From NCBI RefSeq assembly GCF_963665245.1, contig NZ_OY762269.1:1673501-1737500 (forward strand): a DNA stretch of 64,000 nucleotides, written 5' to 3'. The notes beneath the pieces were generated by a model. That model was not told where the DNA came from and ran no database searches. It was given only the letters and a program-made list of their open reading frames with translations. The stretch is from an uncultured Paludibaculum sp. (GTDB lineage Bacteria; Acidobacteriota; Terriglobia; Bryobacterales; Bryobacteraceae). Shown here one piece after another: positions 63,001 to 64,000 of this stretch (within the stretch, counting starts at the first letter, position 1; every line of letters starts with the position of its first letter). The translations under genes were made by a program, and so were the position numbers.

Positions 63001-63246
63001 CAGATCAACGACATCTCCAACAGCATCGCCTCCGCCGTCGAGGAGCAGACGGTCACTACCAACGAGATCGGCCGCAGTGTCAACGAGGCCGCTAAGGGCA
63101 CCAACGCTATTGCCAGCAATATCTCGGGCGTGGCTGAAGCTGCCAAGAGTACAACCAAGGGTGCGACGGAGACCCAAGGGGCCGCCGCCGAACTCAGCCG
63201 CATGGCGGCCCAACTGCAAGCCATTGTCAGCAAGTACAGGTTCTAG
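60058..63246 (+). CDS. Large transmembrane MCP with 4-helix-bundle sensor, poly-HAMP and PAS
   Basis: 1062 aa. TM1 at about residues 12-32, four-helix-bundle sensor (about 35-190), TM2 (about 193-217), HAMP, then several HAMP-like repeats. Two of these are almost identical ('NMSAEYMDRISKGDIPPKIT' and its copy 91 residues later). A PAS domain (about 530-665) bears a Cys cluster 'PCSSARANICKTDNCGL' (about 581-597), and another HAMP-like set and the MCP signalling hairpin follow. The signalling half is closely similar to the soluble MCP at 57.2-59.2 kb. It is likely a membrane chemoreceptor with an added cytosolic redox or ligand input. Confidence 0.9.
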   Translation: MKWLNDQKVGTKLLVSFVLVAAIAGVIGWLGYSGLNDLEGRTRTMYADRVVSIRDLGYANASFLLTRTQVWQMLGTSDRAQRREHMNAIEEEAKKFEAYIDTYSKTGFVQAETENLPLLRSAYKDYVKQRKQIMDFAMNGQDKQAWAVIYGEALPTQKEVRRVLSKLIDINVQVAEQEYNAAQAGAAAATTKIVIGVCVGMLIAIGFGFFLTRIIAQPLKTMQAAAERLALGDVDVKIELDSKDELGALARAFRAMSAVIRDRAALAQQIAAGDVTVDVQAKSEQDLLGKSFIQVVETLRRLIGEADRLAKAAIAGNLASRGNAEQFQGGYRQIVGGFNQTLDAVIGPLNMSAEYMDRISKGDIPPKITDSYSGDFNEIKNNLNNCIDNIKALVSDANMLVGAALAGRLATRADASKHQGDYRRIIDGVNQTLDAVIGPLNMSAEYMDRISKGELPPKITDSYSGDFNEIKNNLNNCIGNIAALVADASMLVKEAEEGRFATRADVGKHRGDYRKVIEGVNATLDVVVDKVNWYQSIIDAVPFPIHVIDKDMKWVFLNKAFEVLMVKNNIIRSRADAPGMPCSSARANICKTDNCGLVQLSKGVGETYFDWNGQNCKQQSSRLNNVKGEHIGFVEVVQDLTAIVKVKDYTNNEVVRVASNLAQIAKGDLEVDLKLAGADEFTAEARAQFAKINDSLTLMVDAIRAVTDDSSKLVTSAVAGQLSVRADASKHQGDYRRIIEGVNQTLDAIVAPLQESSAVLSKIAQSDLTARVQGSYRGDHARLKDDIGRMATDLHDSIRSFSQHTQTIASSAEQLTAVSQQMAGNAEETATQANVVAGASDEVSRNVSAVAAGAEQMQASIREIAKNANEAARVARNAVGAAHSTNQTVNKLGESSQEIGKVIKVITSIAQQTNLLALNATIEAARAGEAGKGFAVVANEVKELAKQTAKATEEIGGKIDAIQTDTKEAVKAIGEIGSIINQINDISNSIASAVEEQTVTTNEIGRSVNEAAKGTNAIASNISGVAEAAKSTTKGATETQGAAAELSRMAAQLQAIVSKYRF

Positions 63247-63257
63247 AACGCCTGTCG

Positions 63258-63291
63258 CTGGACCCGGCCGGAACACCCCAGCCGGGTCCAG
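63258..63291 (+). other. Perfect hairpin after the large MCP gene
   Basis: CTGGACCCGGC / GCCGGGTCCAG, an 11-bp perfect stem with a 12-nt loop, 11 bp after the stop codon. No T tract follows, so it may slow decay or cause partial termination before the downstream cheY. Confidence 0.6.
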
Positions 63292-63327
63292 TCACTCTGC
63301 CAGGAAACTGGAAGGAAAGGTCGAAAC

Positions 63328-63702
63328 GTGGGAAAAGCACTGATTGTGGATGACTCCCGGGCAATTCGCATGATTCTCGGGCGCACGCTGGGACAGCTTG
63401 GCTACGAGGTCCAGGAGGCCGGCGACGGCGTACAGGCCCTCGATATCCTCGACCGGCAGCCCAGCGACTTCAACCTCGCACTGGTCGATTGGAATATGCC
63501 CGGCATGAACGGCATGGACCTTCTGCTACGTCTGCGCGCTGACCGTCGCTACGATGCTCTGCCCATCGTGATGGTCACCACAGAGACCGAGATGGGGCAG
63601 GTCGCCGCCGCTGTCGAAGCCGGGGCCAACGAGTACGTCATGAAGCCATTCACCGTGGATGTTCTGCGGGACAAACTGCGGCTGGCTGGCGTTTCGATGT
63701 AG
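63328..63702 (+). CDS. cheY: Second single-domain response regulator, CheY-type
   Basis: 124 aa from GTG 63328 (AAGGAAAGG upstream). Acidic pair in 'LIVDDSRA', phosphoacceptor Asp54 in 'LVDWNMPGM', Thr in 'VMVTTETE' and Lys in 'YVMKPFTVD'. It differs from the first CheY mainly in surface residues, so the two may have different outputs. It precedes cheB by 6 bp. Confidence 0.9.
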   Translation: MGKALIVDDSRAIRMILGRTLGQLGYEVQEAGDGVQALDILDRQPSDFNLALVDWNMPGMNGMDLLLRLRADRRYDALPIVMVTTETEMGQVAAAVEAGANEYVMKPFTVDVLRDKLRLAGVSM

Positions 63703-63708
63703 GTCAGC

Positions 63709-64000
63709 ATGGCGGCCCTTCTCCGCAGAACTCTGCAGCCCGGCCAACAGATCCGGGTTCTCATCGTCGACGACTCCGTGGTCATCCGGCGCCTGGTCTC
63801 CCATGTGCTGGAGGAGGCACCGGATATCCAGGTGGCTGGCGTCGCTTCCAATGGGCTCATCGCCCTGGAAAAGATCAAGGAATGCCAGCCCGATGTCGTC
63901 ACGCTCGACATAGAGATGCCGGAGATGAACGGGCTGGATGCTCTGCGCATCATCCGCCGTGACTATCCCCGCGTGCGCGTTGTCATGTTCAGCACGCTCA
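63709..64000 (+). CDS. cheB: Protein-glutamate methylesterase CheB, receiver domain (3' end missing)
   Basis: The visible 97 residues are a receiver domain: Asp21/Asp22 in 'LIVDDSVV', phosphoacceptor Asp67 in 'TLDIEMPEMNGLDA', then 'VVMFSTL', the sequence that in CheB continues to the Thr-rich 'STLT' before the linker. The esterase domain lies beyond the right edge. The order CheY-CheB after MCP and CheR fits an adaptation pair. Confidence 0.85.
   Translation, partial: MAALLRRTLQPGQQIRVLIVDDSVVIRRLVSHVLEEAPDIQVAGVASNGLIALEKIKECQPDVVTLDIEMPEMNGLDALRIIRRDYPRVRVVMFSTL

Noticed and set aside
60403..63276. Long minus-strand open frame (about 957 codons) opposite the large MCP
   Set aside because: Shadow of the MCP coding sequence in GC-rich DNA; no recognisable protein features.

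Overview
The window is GC-rich bacterial chromosome. It shows no prophage structural genes, no CRISPR array and no tRNA or rRNA that I could see. A Gram-negative envelope (TolC-type channel, Wza-like exporter, TonB receptor), a PEP-CTERM protein, a NusG-like/RHH pair heading an exopolysaccharide (EPS) locus, a solitary terminase-like gene set with a 'GPVTAEGKARS..KHG' protein, and REP arrays with a RAYT transposase together suggest an acidobacterium of the Solibacter/Bryobacter type. That assignment is inference.

Layout. (1) 1-7.5 kb: a heavy-metal RND efflux operon (channel cut by the left edge, adaptor, CzcA-type pump) followed by an OmpR-family regulator and sensor kinase; a convergent TPR protein follows. 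(2) 8.6-13.1 kb: head of the EPS locus (NusG-like antiterminator, small RHH protein, Wza-like exporter, Wzc-like tyrosine autokinase). (3) 13.1-17.3 kb: an inserted accessory island on the minus strand. It holds a KHG-motif protein, a terminase ATPase-domain ORF and a separate nuclease-domain ORF; a 93-bp REP tandem array lies between the last two, and a decayed second copy of the KHG gene lies beside them. (4) 18-31 kb: AT-richer, variable EPS genes (flippase, polymerase, methyltransferase, several GT4 and one GT2 glycosyltransferase, acetyltransferase, beta-helix protein) with a frameshifted, truncated glycosyltransferase relic. (5) 31-39.6 kb: strongly GC-rich EPS genes (relic of an O-antigen ligase, intact WbuB-like glycosyltransferase, RAYT inside its own 110-bp REP array, WecA/TagO-like initiating transferase, a structured leader with terminator before an intact O-antigen ligase, then gmd and fcl for GDP-L-fucose). 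(6) 39.6-44 kb, minus strand: YdcF-like, PEP-CTERM protein, FecR-like protein, CpsB-type phosphatase (likely partner of the autokinase), GDSL hydrolase. (7) 44.4-50.7 kb: an exported, membrane-anchored CobN-like chelatase homologue directly joined to a TonB receptor, resembling the heme-uptake HmuR/HmuS arrangement. (8) 50.9-64 kb: motA-motB on minus, then a chemotaxis cluster on plus (CheY, CheX-like, CheA with a degenerate receiver, CheW, soluble MCP, short CheR-like protein, large poly-HAMP/PAS MCP, CheY, and CheB cut by the right edge).

The EPS genes form a Wzx/Wzy-like pathway: the WecA-like enzyme starts the lipid-linked unit, GTs and modifiers extend it with fucose from gmd/fcl, Wzx flips it, Wzy polymerises, Wza/Wzc export under control of autokinase and PHP phosphatase. 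The repeated relics and REP/RAYT activity show that this locus has been rearranged repeatedly.
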